Part shown: positions 54,261 through 62,785 of the stretch, piece after piece
Layout of the letters: each line of letters begins with the position of its first letter
Numbering within the stretch: position 1 is the first letter of the stretch
DNA from: Clostridioides difficile_A
Lineage (GTDB): Bacteria; Bacillota; Clostridia; Peptostreptococcales; Peptostreptococcaceae
Direction: 5' to 3'
NCBI GenBank assembly: GCA_945909635.1
Contig: OX246690.1
Coordinates: 1,860,001-1,924,000 of the forward strand
Length of the DNA: 64,000 nt
Program-made: the position numbers and the translations under genes
Notes under the pieces: generated by a model
Seen by the model: only the letters and a program-made list of their open reading frames with translations
The model's database searches: none
Told to the model about the DNA's origin: nothing

Positions 54261-54291
54261 TTGACTCTCTCACTGTAAGAGGGTTTATACT
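54261..54291 (+). promoter_or_regulatory. MerR-type promoter with 19-bp spacer and dyad
   Basis: TTGACT (54261-54266) and TATACT (54286-54291) are 19 bp apart, the overlong spacer of MerR-family activated promoters. The spacer holds a dyad, ACTCTCT/AGAGGGT (about 54264-54284). It precedes a BtrH-like gene and lies ~1.3 kb before a MerR gene. Confidence 0.75.
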
Positions 54292-54328
54292 AAATCTAAT
54301 AAAAATTTATAGTAAGGAGAACGAATAT

Positions 54329-55381
54329 ATGAGAAAAATAATTGAAATTAAACATCATTCACATGATTATGAGTGCATGTGGAATGGTATAGAAGATTTA
54401 TATATGAATAAAACAGGAGAATGCCTTCCAAATGATTTTTTCTTTTTATTATCAGGTTTTGGTTCCTTTTGTTATATGAAAACAGATAAAGCAGAATTGA
54501 AAAGAATGGTAGCTTTGGGAGATGGAAGAACAAAAAAGATGTATGAATTTTTAGCACCAATTGTTGGTTTTGAATACAAACATCATGAATTTAGAAGATA
54601 TGAGCGAGCATTAAAAAAAGCAAAATATGAAATTGATAATGGGTATCCAGTTATTTTAGGAGCCTTAGATATGTATCACTTACCATATTATCAGAAATTA
54701 TACCATAAAGAACATATTCCTTTTCATTACATATTAATGGTAGGATATGATGATGAAAAAGAAAGAATATACCTGTATGATTGTGGAAGGACTGAGTTAT
54801 TATACCTATCTTATGAGGAATTACGCCAAAGTATGAATTGTAGTTATTTAGGATTGAGTAAGGCGAATACTATTTGCACAGTTAGAATGACTAGTTTAAA
54901 GAGTAAATATGAGATTGCAAGAGAAGCACTTACTATAAAGGGTAATATGTTTTTAAATCCACCTAAAGGATTTTTGGGATACAAAGGTTTTGAAAAGTTT
55001 ATCAAAGAATTGCCGCAATGGAAAAATGAACTGGAAAAAGATGATTATGATAAGATATTATCTAATATGGTTATGTTTTTTGGGACAGTACCAACCGTTC
55101 CAAATGCAATTAAGGGAATTAAAGAACCAGATAACGTCAAATTTAAAGGAGGTTTTGATAAAATGAGCAGAATGCTTAACCAACTTGGAGAAGAATATAA
55201 AAATGACACCTTCATACAAGGAGCTGAGATATTTGATAAAAGTGCTACTATGATTGAGATAATATCTAATATTATAATAGATTATTTAACTCAAAAAAGT
55301 GATGATACAGGACAACTTCCTTTACTTTTTTCTGAGATTTTGAAGAATATGAAAGAAGTATATTCGATATTAGATGTATAA
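54329..55381 (+). CDS. BtrH N-terminal-like papain-fold protein
   Basis: 350 residues. The first ~190 match the BtrH_N cysteine-peptidase-like fold: candidate Cys16 (YECMWNGIEDLY), and IPFHYILMVGYDDEKERIYLYDCGRTELLYLSYEEL with the His. It resembles the C39/BtrH type used in some peptide or aminoglycoside pathways. The C-terminal ~150 residues are helical and unassigned. Controlled by a MerR-type promoter. AAGGAG before ATG. Confidence 0.78.
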   Translation: MRKIIEIKHHSHDYECMWNGIEDLYMNKTGECLPNDFFFLLSGFGSFCYMKTDKAELKRMVALGDGRTKKMYEFLAPIVGFEYKHHEFRRYERALKKAKYEIDNGYPVILGALDMYHLPYYQKLYHKEHIPFHYILMVGYDDEKERIYLYDCGRTELLYLSYEELRQSMNCSYLGLSKANTICTVRMTSLKSKYEIAREALTIKGNMFLNPPKGFLGYKGFEKFIKELPQWKNELEKDDYDKILSNMVMFFGTVPTVPNAIKGIKEPDNVKFKGGFDKMSRMLNQLGEEYKNDTFIQGAEIFDKSATMIEIISNIIIDYLTQKSDDTGQLPLLFSEILKNMKEVYSILDV

Positions 55382-55491
55382 AAAATATATATGTCTTTCA
55401 AAGGGTATTAACTTTACAGAAGATAGGCTAATTCATATTCTTTGTAAAATATTTTAAATGAATACAGTTGTTTATAATAAAGATATTTTTA

Positions 55492-55522
55492 TTGACCCTG
55501 ACATAACGTAATAGTGTAATAT
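55492..55522 (+). promoter_or_regulatory. Second 19-bp-spacer promoter, before the MerR gene
   Basis: TTGACC (55492-55497) and TAATAT (55517-55522) with 19 bp between. The dyad is weaker than in the first promoter. Suggests autoregulation. Confidence 0.6.
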
Positions 55523-55587
55523 GAAAATATAGCATGGATGTATTAGTAAATATTGATAGCTATAAAATCAAGTTTTGAGGTGTTGAT

Positions 55588-56751
55588 ATGAGAACAGTAA
55601 AGCAGGTTTCAGATTTAACAGGAGTAAGCGTAAGAGCATTACACTACTATGATGAAATAGGTCTTTTAAAACCAAATAAAATTACAGATGTAGGGTATAG
55701 ACTTTATGATGATGAAGCTATTAAGACTCTCCAACAAATTTTATTTTTTAAAGAGATTGACATACCTTTGAAGGAAGTTAAAGAGATAATGTCAAGCCAA
55801 TACTTTGATAAAGTAGAAGCTTTAAAAAATCAAAAGAAATTACTCATTTTAAAACGAAAAAGATTAGATGAATTAATAGAGCTGATAAACAAAACTATAA
55901 AAGGAGAGAGTACTATTAATTTTAAAGAGTTTGACATGAGTGAGTATTTTAATGTACTAGAAGAATTTAAAAAAGATCATAAAAATAAGATAATTAAAAT
56001 TTATGGTAATGTAGAAAGATATGATGAACTTATTGAAAAAGTTAAATCTAGTGAGGAAAAAATTGCTAAAATGGCTATAAAACAATATGGAACTATTGAG
56101 AAGTTTGCAAAAGCTATAAAAACAAACTTTAGCAGTGATATATTGAGTTTAGGAGAAAAATTTGATATATATAAAAACGATTGTTTGAAAGAAAAACATC
56201 CTAAATTAAAAGAATTATATAGAGAGCTTGCAAAAGACTTAAGCAAGAATCCTTCTTCAAAAGAACTTCAAGAAATAGCGAGAGAGATAACAGATATATC
56301 TAAGAAAGATTATGAAATTTTTTACATGGATACTGGAGATGATAATTGGTACAGTATGGTACAAAATTATTTGGTAAATCCTATATGGATAAAAAATATA
56401 GATGAAAAATATGGAGATGTAGCAGGAAAGTTTATTGGACAAACCTTAGAGATTTATTTAGGAGATAAAAAGCCTAAGATAAATATCTTGCATGAAAAAC
56501 TAGTATCAGATTTGAGTAGGGATTGCTCATCAAAAGAAGTTCAAAGTATTATTGAAGAAATAGACAATGAAATGAAAAAGAGCAATGAATTTTATAAAAT
56601 AGATAATGGAGAGAGATATTTTGATTATATGGCAGAACTTTATTTATCAAATTCTACATACATAAAAATAACTGATAATAAATACGGTGATGGTACATCC
56701 AAGTTTATTGGAGAAGCTTTTAAATTTTATTTTGATAGTAACAATTTATAA
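55588..56751 (+). CDS. MerR family regulator with duplicated TipAS-like domain
   Basis: 387 residues. MerR helix-turn-helix (VKQVSDLTGVSVRALHYYDEIGLLKPNKITDVGYRLY) and coiled coil, then two TipAS-like domains. Each ends alike: KYGDVAGKFIGQTLEIYLGD (about 275-295) and KYGDGTSKFIGEAFKFYFDS (about 367-386). TipAS binds thiopeptide-type antibiotics in TipAL. A doubled ligand domain is unusual. It presumably activates its own promoter and that of the BtrH-like gene. Confidence 0.9.
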   Translation: MRTVKQVSDLTGVSVRALHYYDEIGLLKPNKITDVGYRLYDDEAIKTLQQILFFKEIDIPLKEVKEIMSSQYFDKVEALKNQKKLLILKRKRLDELIELINKTIKGESTINFKEFDMSEYFNVLEEFKKDHKNKIIKIYGNVERYDELIEKVKSSEEKIAKMAIKQYGTIEKFAKAIKTNFSSDILSLGEKFDIYKNDCLKEKHPKLKELYRELAKDLSKNPSSKELQEIAREITDISKKDYEIFYMDTGDDNWYSMVQNYLVNPIWIKNIDEKYGDVAGKFIGQTLEIYLGDKKPKINILHEKLVSDLSRDCSSKEVQSIIEEIDNEMKKSNEFYKIDNGERYFDYMAELYLSNSTYIKITDNKYGDGTSKFIGEAFKFYFDSNNL

Positions 56752-56823
56752 GTAAAAAACAACAATTATTGCAGAGCTTGAAGCAAAAAGTATGTATATA
56801 TTGTTAATATACTTCATGAAAAC

Positions 56824-56859
56824 AAGGATATAGATTATATTACTTGTATCTATATCCTT
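56824..56859 (-). terminator. Terminator of the DUF4363/YetF operon
   Basis: AAGGATATAGAT pairs with ATCTATATCCTT. On the minus strand it is followed by a T-rich tail. Lies between convergent genes. Confidence 0.7.
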
Positions 56860-56870
56860 AGTTTAAGTTG

Positions 56871-57251
56871 TTAAAATATATAGTTTACATCAAATTTAAC
56901 ACTTTCAACAATATTTCCTAAATATGTTTTTATACTTTCGACTTCTTCTAAAGACCTTAATTTATTTTCAGTGTAAATTGTCTTATCAAGAATATTAAAC
57001 TTTAGACCTATTTCATCAAAGTACTCATGATTTAAAACTTTGTACCAATGATTTTTTTCTTTATTCCATCTTGTAGATATGGAATCAGCTTCTTTTTGAG
57101 CTTTTTCCCAATCCTCATTTTCTATATATTTTTCCAAAACAGACATATTATTTTTGTAGCCATCTGTAAAGTCGTATAGTTTATTATTGACATAAAATCC
57201 AAATAATAAGAATAAAATAGCCCATGTTATAACAAATGTTGTAGATTTCAA
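56871..57251 (-). CDS. DUF4363 family protein
   Basis: 126 residues. N-terminal membrane anchor (FVITWAILFLLFGFYV), then an extracellular helical part (NNKLYDFTDGYKNNMSVLEKYIENEDWEKAQKEADSISTRWNKEKNHWYKVLNHEYFDEIGLKFN). It overlaps and follows the YetF gene, the usual pair in spore-formers. Function unknown. TTG start with AAGGGGG. Confidence 0.87.
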   Translation of the reverse strand: MKSTTFVITWAILFLLFGFYVNNKLYDFTDGYKNNMSVLEKYIENEDWEKAQKEADSISTRWNKEKNHWYKVLNHEYFDEIGLKFNILDKTIYTENKLRSLEEVESIKTYLGNIVESVKFDVNYIF

Positions 57252-57253
57252 TA

Positions 57254-57913
57254 TTAATCCCCCTTTTTATTTTGAATAAATATTTTGTCGTTTTCGTCTA
57301 AAACACAAATAAGAACATCTTTAAAAGTTTCTATGTGGTTAGATTTTAAGATACCCATTAACCAATTAGTATCTTTTTCAGCTATGTCTAGATTTTCATT
57401 TATTATTCTACCATCCAATATAAGTGGAATTGGTAAATGATTAAATGCTCTTGGAGGAGTACTATTATAACTTGATGCTGGTACAACACTTAAATTACCA
57501 TCAGTCTCTAAAATAGCATACTGCACATCTTTTAAATTGAAATACCCCTGAATTCTAAGTTGTTCTAATAATTCATCTATACTAACTCTTTCTTTTTTTA
57601 GTTCTTTATATACAATTTTCCCCTTATCTATAAGTATAGAAGGTTTACCTGATAAAAATGAACTTAATTTTCTACTTTTTAATGATAGGAATGAAATTAG
57701 AGTCTGCATAATTACAAGCCCAGTTATTGCTGCAACGCCATTTATAATTGGTATATTATTATTTTCCATTGGAACAGATGCAACTTCCGCAATTAAAAGT
57801 GTTATAACTAAATCAAAACAGTTCATTTCAGCTATCTCACCTTTTCCCATGACTCTAAGCGCAATTAGCACTGTTATGTATAATATAATACTTCTTATTA
57901 ATACTACTGTCAT
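57254..57913 (-). CDS. YetF family membrane protein (DUF421)
   Basis: 219 residues from ATG 57913 (AGGAG 12 nt upstream; a TTG at 57922 is too close to it). Three membrane segments, then a soluble domain (IDELLEQLRIQGYFNLKDVQYAILETDGNLSVVP) as in the YetF/YrbG family linked to spore membranes. Forms an operon with the DUF4363 protein. Confidence 0.9.
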   Translation of the reverse strand: MTVVLIRSIILYITVLIALRVMGKGEIAEMNCFDLVITLLIAEVASVPMENNNIPIINGVAAITGLVIMQTLISFLSLKSRKLSSFLSGKPSILIDKGKIVYKELKKERVSIDELLEQLRIQGYFNLKDVQYAILETDGNLSVVPASSYNSTPPRAFNHLPIPLILDGRIINENLDIAEKDTNWLMGILKSNHIETFKDVLICVLDENDKIFIQNKKGD

Positions 57914-57989
57914 ATCTATCAATTACTCCTTTAAAAAATATTTGCATTTAGTTATTATGTCCCATCTAAGAATTTTAATTCAAAATATA

Positions 57990-58031
57990 AAAAACACCTT
58001 AAGTAATTAAATTCAATTATTTAAGGTGTTC
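57990..58031 (-). terminator. Terminator of the exonuclease gene
   Basis: Minus-strand AACACCTTAA pairs with TTAAGGTGTT, then TTTTTT. Confidence 0.85.
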
Positions 58032-58989
58032 TTGATAATTTTAATATTAAATTTTTTATAGATTTTCTATTGCTCTTATTTATTTTAATGACAGATTCAG
58101 CAAAATTATTTTTGTCTCCTAATTTTAAAATAAAATCAGGATATTCTTCAAACTCGTTGAGTTTTATTAATTTAAAAGAAGAAGACAGATTTTTAAAGTT
58201 AATAATTTTAGAGTTATTTACTAGTACGCTTCTTTTTTTAAAATAGATTTCTTTTTTACTTATATTCAGTATATTTAATATTTGTTTGAGATAAATTATT
58301 ATATCTTCTGGAGTTTTCTCGAATTTAAGTTCAAAATTTTCATCTTCGAAGTATGGAATATAATATAAAGGAGTTTTGATAGGAGGTAATTTATTATATA
58401 ATTCTTCAAGAGTGTTAATATCTTTAGGATAATTAAGGTAAAAGCTTTTACATACATTCATTAAATCCATAGCATCTGAAAGTGAATTATGTTTAATTTC
58501 TCCTTCTACAGAAAAAATCTTTTTCATATTAAGTAAAGATAATTGTCTAGATAAGATTCTATTATTGTATGTAATGTGTTGAGATATAAAAGGTTGAATA
58601 TCAATCATCATATTAAACAACTCTAAGCATTTACCAGTATATTTACATACTCTAAATGAATTTAGAAGACCAGCAATGTCAAAATCACCCCAATTGTATA
58701 TTGTAATATCATTAAATTTGCAAAACCATCTATAAAAATCATCCATAACATATAAAAGGTTAGGAGCATTATCAATATCTAATTGATTTAGTTTAGTAAG
58801 CTTTTTACATTTATTTGAAAGTATTTCATTGTATTTTGGTTTAACCAAAGAATAATAGTCGTCCATTATATTAAATTCATTATCAACTAAAACTCCACCA
58901 ATTGAAATTAATTCAGCTCCATTATATTCTAATTTATTTTTATTATCATCTAGCATATTAAATTCAAAGTCTATAAATAACTTGTATTT
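58021..58989 (-). CDS. DEDDh 3'-5' exonuclease-like protein
   Basis: 322 residues from ATG 58989. The exonuclease domain (1-200) has the metal residues Asp8 and Glu10 (FIDFEFNM), Asp in NWGDFDIAGL, and His-x4-Asp in HNSLSDAMDLMN, the KapD/RNase T pattern. The C-terminal ~120 residues are extra, basic and unassigned. AGGATG lies 13-14 nt upstream of this ATG; earlier ATG codons at 59007 and 59013 are possible. It follows an unknown 115-residue protein gene by 43 bp. Confidence 0.83.
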   Translation of the reverse strand, partial: KYKLFIDFEFNMLDDNKNKLEYNGAELISIGGVLVDNEFNIMDDYYSLVKPKYNEILSNKCKKLTKLNQLDIDNAPNLLYVMDDFYRWFCKFNDITIYNWGDFDIAGLLNSFRVCKYTGKCLELFNMMIDIQPFISQHITYNNRILSRQLSLLNMKKIFSVEGEIKHNSLSDAMDLMNVCKSFYLNYPKDINTLEELYNKLPPIKTPLYYIPYFEDENFELKFEKTPEDIIIYLKQILNILNISKKEIYFKKRSVLVNNSKIINFKNLSSSFKLIKLNEFEEYPDFILKLGDKNNFAESVIKINKSNRKSIKNLILKLSRTP

Positions 58990-59031
58990 CATAAATATAA
59001 AGCACATCCTCATGTATATTATTTAGTGTAA

Positions 59032-59379
59032 CTAAGCATCATAAGAATCAATCGATATAATGATTCTAAACATCAAAGGCTCATTACAACTTTTATTTAT
59101 TTCATAATTTAATTCAAATAAATCTTTTAGTATGTAATTTATAAGTATTCTTTCCCAACCCATTTTTAAATTAACATTAGAGTTTAACAATGTGTTTTCT
59201 ATTTTTTTAAATATTTCTATATTTGCTGGGATTATACTAAGTTCAATACTACTTTTAAATGGATTAGACTGTAAATCAGTTATAAGTATGTCTTTTAATT
59301 CCTCTGTAAGCTCAGAGATTAAACTATCACCTATATATTTTTTAATTATTTCCTCTCTAATTTCCCTTAAGTTTAGCAA
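59032..59379 (-). CDS. Unknown 115-residue protein
   Basis: Not recognised. A helical N-terminal part (REIREEIIKKYIGDSLISELTEELKDILITDL) precedes a mixed beta part (SSIELSIIPANIEIFKKIENTLLNSNVNLKMGWERILINYILKDLFELNYEIN). TTG start with AGGT upstream. No membrane segment. It lies immediately before the exonuclease-like gene, suggesting a shared role. Confidence 0.6.
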   Translation of the reverse strand: MLNLREIREEIIKKYIGDSLISELTEELKDILITDLQSNPFKSSIELSIIPANIEIFKKIENTLLNSNVNLKMGWERILINYILKDLFELNYEINKSCNEPLMFRIIISIDSYDA

Positions 59380-59575
59380 TATTAGTACCTGCTACTTACA
59401 TTATATTATGAAAAGTGTAGTAAAATTCAATTAAATTTTTTATTACACTTAAAATAGTAGCTTTTCCTTTCATTTTAGTTTTTAAGATTATTTTGTATAA
59501 TTAATACATGAAAAACTATCAATATTAGTGTATAAGAATAATAGGTTGTTAAATGTTTGAAATAAATTATATTTA

Positions 59576-59653
59576 GAATTCAGAGAAAAAGTATATAAAA
59601 TAACATCTTATAGATTTAATTTATAAAAATAAAATATCTTATTCCCTGAATTC
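59576..59653. repeat. Dyad GAATTCAG/CTGAATTC flanking 62 nt
   Basis: An 8-bp inverted repeat after the threonine dehydrogenase gene, with partial inner pairing and no clear T tail. It could be a weak terminator for the minus-strand gene. The 59380-59676 gap holds nothing else clear. Confidence 0.4.
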
Positions 59654-59676
59654 CTTTAAAATCGAGAGATTAGTTG

Positions 59677-60633
59677 TTATTTACCAATTCCTCTTTCTGA
59701 TAATTTTTCTAACATATCTTTAGTCATTTTATCTAAATTATAATTAAATTTAAAGTTCCATTCTTCTACTGCGCTACTGCTATCTAGAGAATCAGGCCAA
59801 GAATCAGCTATACTTTGTCTTACTGGGTCTACATCATACTCCATTACAAAGTCAGGGATATATTTTTTTATAGAAGCAGCTATTTCCTCAGGAGAAAAAC
59901 TCATAGCAGTAATATTAAAAGCATTTCTATGAATAAGTTTATCAGCTGGAGCTTCAATTAAATCCACTATTGCCTGAAGTGCATCAGGCATATACATCAT
60001 ATCCATTTTAGTGCCTTTTGCTATATAAGATTTATATTTCTTATTTTTTAATGCTTCATAATATATATCAACTGCATAATCTGTAGTTCCTCCACCAGGA
60101 GGAGTAACATAAGAAATAAGACCTGGAAATCTAACACCTCTAGTGTCTACTCCAAATTTTGAGTGATAATAATCACATAGTAACTCACCAGAAACTTTAG
60201 TTACACCATACATAGTATTAGGTCTTTGTAGTGTATCTTGAGGAGTCATATTTTTTGGAGAATTTTCACCAAATGCGGCAATTGAACTAGGTGTGAAAAA
60301 TTTACAATCTAGTTCTCTAGCTATTTCAAGTCCATTTATTAATCCATTCATATTTAAATTCCATGCCTCTAAAGGCTTGCTTTCAGCAACTGCAGAAAGT
60401 AGAGAAGCTAGATGAATTATAGTGTCCACATCGTATTTTTTAGCAATTTCAAAGAAGCGGTCTTTATCTGTAACATCTAATATTTCAAATATACCAGATT
60501 CACACACAGTGTTTCCATCTTTTATTCTTCTTGAACTAGCAATTACATTTTTATCTCCATATTCGTTTCTAAGTTTTATAGTTAATTCTGAACCTATTTG
60601 TCCTAATGCACCTGTTATAAGTATTTTTTTCAA
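59677..60633 (-). CDS. L-threonine 3-dehydrogenase, SDR type
   Basis: 318 residues, extended SDR. NAD motif ITGALGQIGSEL; catalytic Tyr and Lys in NTMYGVTKVSGELLCDYY; substrate loop PGLISYVTPPGGGTTDYAVDIYY; RWP-like end. Matches the UDP-galactose-epimerase-like threonine dehydrogenases. It oxidises threonine at C3 to 2-amino-3-ketobutyrate. No kbl ligase is adjacent. TTG start with AAGGAGGTTG. It is transcribed away from the gene at 61080. Confidence 0.88.
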   Translation of the reverse strand: MKKILITGALGQIGSELTIKLRNEYGDKNVIASSRRIKDGNTVCESGIFEILDVTDKDRFFEIAKKYDVDTIIHLASLLSAVAESKPLEAWNLNMNGLINGLEIARELDCKFFTPSSIAAFGENSPKNMTPQDTLQRPNTMYGVTKVSGELLCDYYHSKFGVDTRGVRFPGLISYVTPPGGGTTDYAVDIYYEALKNKKYKSYIAKGTKMDMMYMPDALQAIVDLIEAPADKLIHRNAFNITAMSFSPEEIAASIKKYIPDFVMEYDVDPVRQSIADSWPDSLDSSSAVEEWNFKFNYNLDKMTKDMLEKLSERGIGK

Positions 60634-61079
60634 TTTGACAACCTCCTTGGGGTTTGATTTATGTAGTATTGCTTATTTTTATTTTAGCAAATCTTTTGTT
60701 TAAATACAAAGGATTAAACTCAATAATATATTGTTTAATTTAATAGAGTTCAATTACTGTTTAAAAAAGTAATATTCAAAGACATATTACATAATACTGG
60801 TAAATTAGATTAAATTATTATAAATAGATATAGATTGTGTGACTAAGTCACAGAAATTAAAATAAATTTAAGATATAATAAAATCATATCATTTGAAATA
60901 TTTAGTAGAGGCAATTCCATAAATAAAAAGTAATTTAAATTTAGAAAGCTATAAACTTAGATATTGTAAACATAAGTTAGAGTTTATAGTTGTAGAAATG
61001 TTATATAACAATATTGATACTATTATAATATTAAACAGTAATAAAATATATAAAATAAAATCTGAAAGGAAGTATAAAA
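60634..61079. other. Divergent intergenic region with one perfect palindrome
   Basis: 446 bp between divergent genes. TGTGACTAAGTCACA (60838-60852) is a perfect 15-bp palindrome. Nothing else convincing: AT-rich DNA without an ORF. Confidence 0.5.
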
Positions 61080-61448
61080 ATGACAAGACCATCAATATAT
61101 CATAGCCAAGGATACACTTGTGCAGAAGCGTTAATAAAGTCTTATAATGAAGAACATAACACAGATATACCCATTTCAATAGGAAGTGGTATGGGGGTTG
61201 GAATTACTGTTGGAAGTGTCTGTGGAGCTGTAAATGCAGCTATTGTCATAATCGGTTATCTAAATGGAAGAAAGAGTAATTTGGATGAAAATATGGCAAG
61301 AAAGTATTCAAGAGAATTAATGAATAGAGTAAGAGATAGATACAGCACAGAAATATGTGCATCCTTGAAGAAAAATAAAGTAAGTTGTGAAGAAATAATA
61401 AATTTCACATATGATGCTTTAAATGAAATGCTAGAAAGTCAAAAATAA
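61080..61448 (+). CDS. C_GCAxxG_C_C family protein (second copy)
   Basis: 122 residues, paralogue of the gene at 37942. It keeps TCAEALIKSY, VCGAVNA, ICASL and SCEEI, but the first Cys of GSGCG is replaced (MGVGITVG). Thus one putative cluster ligand is missing. It also lacks the initial cysteine. GAAAGG 9 nt before ATG. Confidence 0.9.
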   Translation: MTRPSIYHSQGYTCAEALIKSYNEEHNTDIPISIGSGMGVGITVGSVCGAVNAAIVIIGYLNGRKSNLDENMARKYSRELMNRVRDRYSTEICASLKKNKVSCEEIINFTYDALNEMLESQK

Positions 61449-61457
61449 TCATAGAGA

Positions 61458-61500
61458 ACAAGTATTTTATATTTAATAAAATACTTGTTTTTTTTATTAT
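61458..61500 (+). terminator. Strong terminator
   Basis: ACAAGTATTTTAT pairs with ATAAAATACTTGT around ATTTA, then eight T. Confidence 0.9.
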
Positions 61501-61862
61501 TTTCAATATATTATAATTTAAAAATTAATTTTATTATATTTTAATCGAAATAATTTACTTGAAACGATAATAATTGATAAAAAAATATAAATGCTGTAAT
61601 TAAGAAAATGTAAATGATTTAATATTAAATGAGTTGTTATATTTATTAATATAAAGTGAAATAAACTAATGAGTAAATTTATAAATTATAAAGAAATATA
61701 TAAGAAAATAAAAGAGATAATTAATGTAATATAAAGTAAAAAAGCAGAAAAGTATATAATTTATTTATAAAATAAAGAAAAAATAGAATTTTAAGATAAA
61801 ATGCAAAGATTATATCATAATATGGTATAATTAGTAAAAATATAGAGATTGGAGGAATTGAT
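61501..61862. other. AT-rich non-coding gap
   Basis: About 360 bp, more than 80% A+T by eye, no ORF and no convincing hairpin. TATGGTATAATTAG just before the next gene (about 61821-61834) is a possible -10 region. Confidence 0.4.
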
Positions 61863-62108
61863 TTGTTTATAGAGGAAGAATTAGAAGGATATATATTAAA
61901 ATGTAAAATATCTGAAGACTTTAAAGATAAGCCCGGATATAGTGATGAAGAGTTTTACGTTACGGTCTATAAAGATGAAAGTTCTGACTCTGGGTATTAT
62001 GCTTTACTAGAAAATAAAGAAGAAAAAGTAGTATGGGATGGAGAAGTCGTTGCCAATAATATTTTTAATAAACTTTGGGTTGTAGTAGACAAAGTTAAAG
62101 CTGGATAA
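61863..62108 (+). CDS. Unknown 81-residue acidic protein
   Basis: Not recognised. Beta-rich and acidic (IEEELEGYILKCKISEDFKDKPGYSDEEFYVTVYKDESSDSGYYALLENKEEKVVWDGEVVANNIFNKLWVVVDKVKAG). TTG start with GGAGGAATTGAT. No signal peptide or membrane segment. A short intracellular protein in an accessory-looking stretch. Confidence 0.6.
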   Translation: MFIEEELEGYILKCKISEDFKDKPGYSDEEFYVTVYKDESSDSGYYALLENKEEKVVWDGEVVANNIFNKLWVVVDKVKAG

Positions 62109-62206
62109 TAATGTAATTATATAGTAATTATAATACTTTAAATGGATTTTTATATATATGAGATGAGTAAATAACAAAGATTATTCGATACTGGAGGGGT
62201 AGTTCA

Positions 62207-62470
62207 ATGGAATATAGTTATAGCAAGATGAATCTAAAAAAAGGGGATATTGTAGAAGTAAATTTAGAGAAACAAGCTAATGTAATATTGCTAGATCATA
62301 TAAATTATGTGAAATTTAAAAATCAAAAAAATTATGATTACTATGGCGGGTTTGCCAAGAAAAATCTATGTAGAATGAGAGTACCTAATACAGGAACATG
62401 GTATTTGGTTGTAAATCAAGATGGAAATAGTGGAATAGTTGGTTTTTCAATTAATACAATTCAAAATTAA
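62207..62470 (+). CDS. DUF1883 family protein
   Basis: 87 residues. Family sequence KGDIVEVNLEKQANVILLDHINYVKFKNQKNYDYYGGFAKKNLCRMRVPNTGTWYLVVNQDGNSGIVGFSINTI is convincing. The DUF1883 fold is often found with bacterial TIR or effector-type proteins in other genomes, but here it stands alone. GGAGGGG before ATG. Confidence 0.85.
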   Translation: MEYSYSKMNLKKGDIVEVNLEKQANVILLDHINYVKFKNQKNYDYYGGFAKKNLCRMRVPNTGTWYLVVNQDGNSGIVGFSINTIQN

Positions 62471-62484
62471 TTTGATTAAAAAAT

Positions 62485-62557
62485 AGCTACACACACTCGT
62501 GATTTTAGTCGTGAGTTAGTAGCCAAAGAGTAGTCAGCATATAGGGAAACTTATATG
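62485..62557. mobile_element. Possible right-end relic of an IS200/IS605-type element
   Basis: A bipartite hairpin, GCTAC/GTAGC outside and ACTCGTGA/TCGTGAGT inside around TTTTAG (62485-62523), carries GATTTTAGTCGTGAG, similar to the GACTTTAGTCGTG hairpins in the right ends and omega RNA of IS605/TnpB elements. A second hairpin CATATA/TATATG follows (62538-62557). No transposase or TnpB gene remains. No T run. Confidence 0.35.
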
Positions 62558-62785
62558 TAGAGATAGGATATAATCTATCCAATACTACTTGAAAATATCA
62601 GAGATTATTACTTATTGTGTATTTTATATAATTAACATAAAATTAATAAATAGTTGTTATAAAATAATAATTTGTAAAGATATATTTGTATATACCTTTA
62701 CAAATTATTTATAATACTTAATTTTTTATTGTTCTTAACTAAATTATATATGTTAGTAAAATTTATACTATTAAAATATTTATTG

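Noticed and set aside
61501..61862. Possible small RNA or toxin gene in the AT-rich gap
   Set aside because: No promoter-terminator pair, no ORF with a ribosome site and no stable hairpin.
62485..62523. Terminator of the DUF1883 gene
   Set aside because: No T run on either strand; IS605-like right-end similarity explains the structure better.
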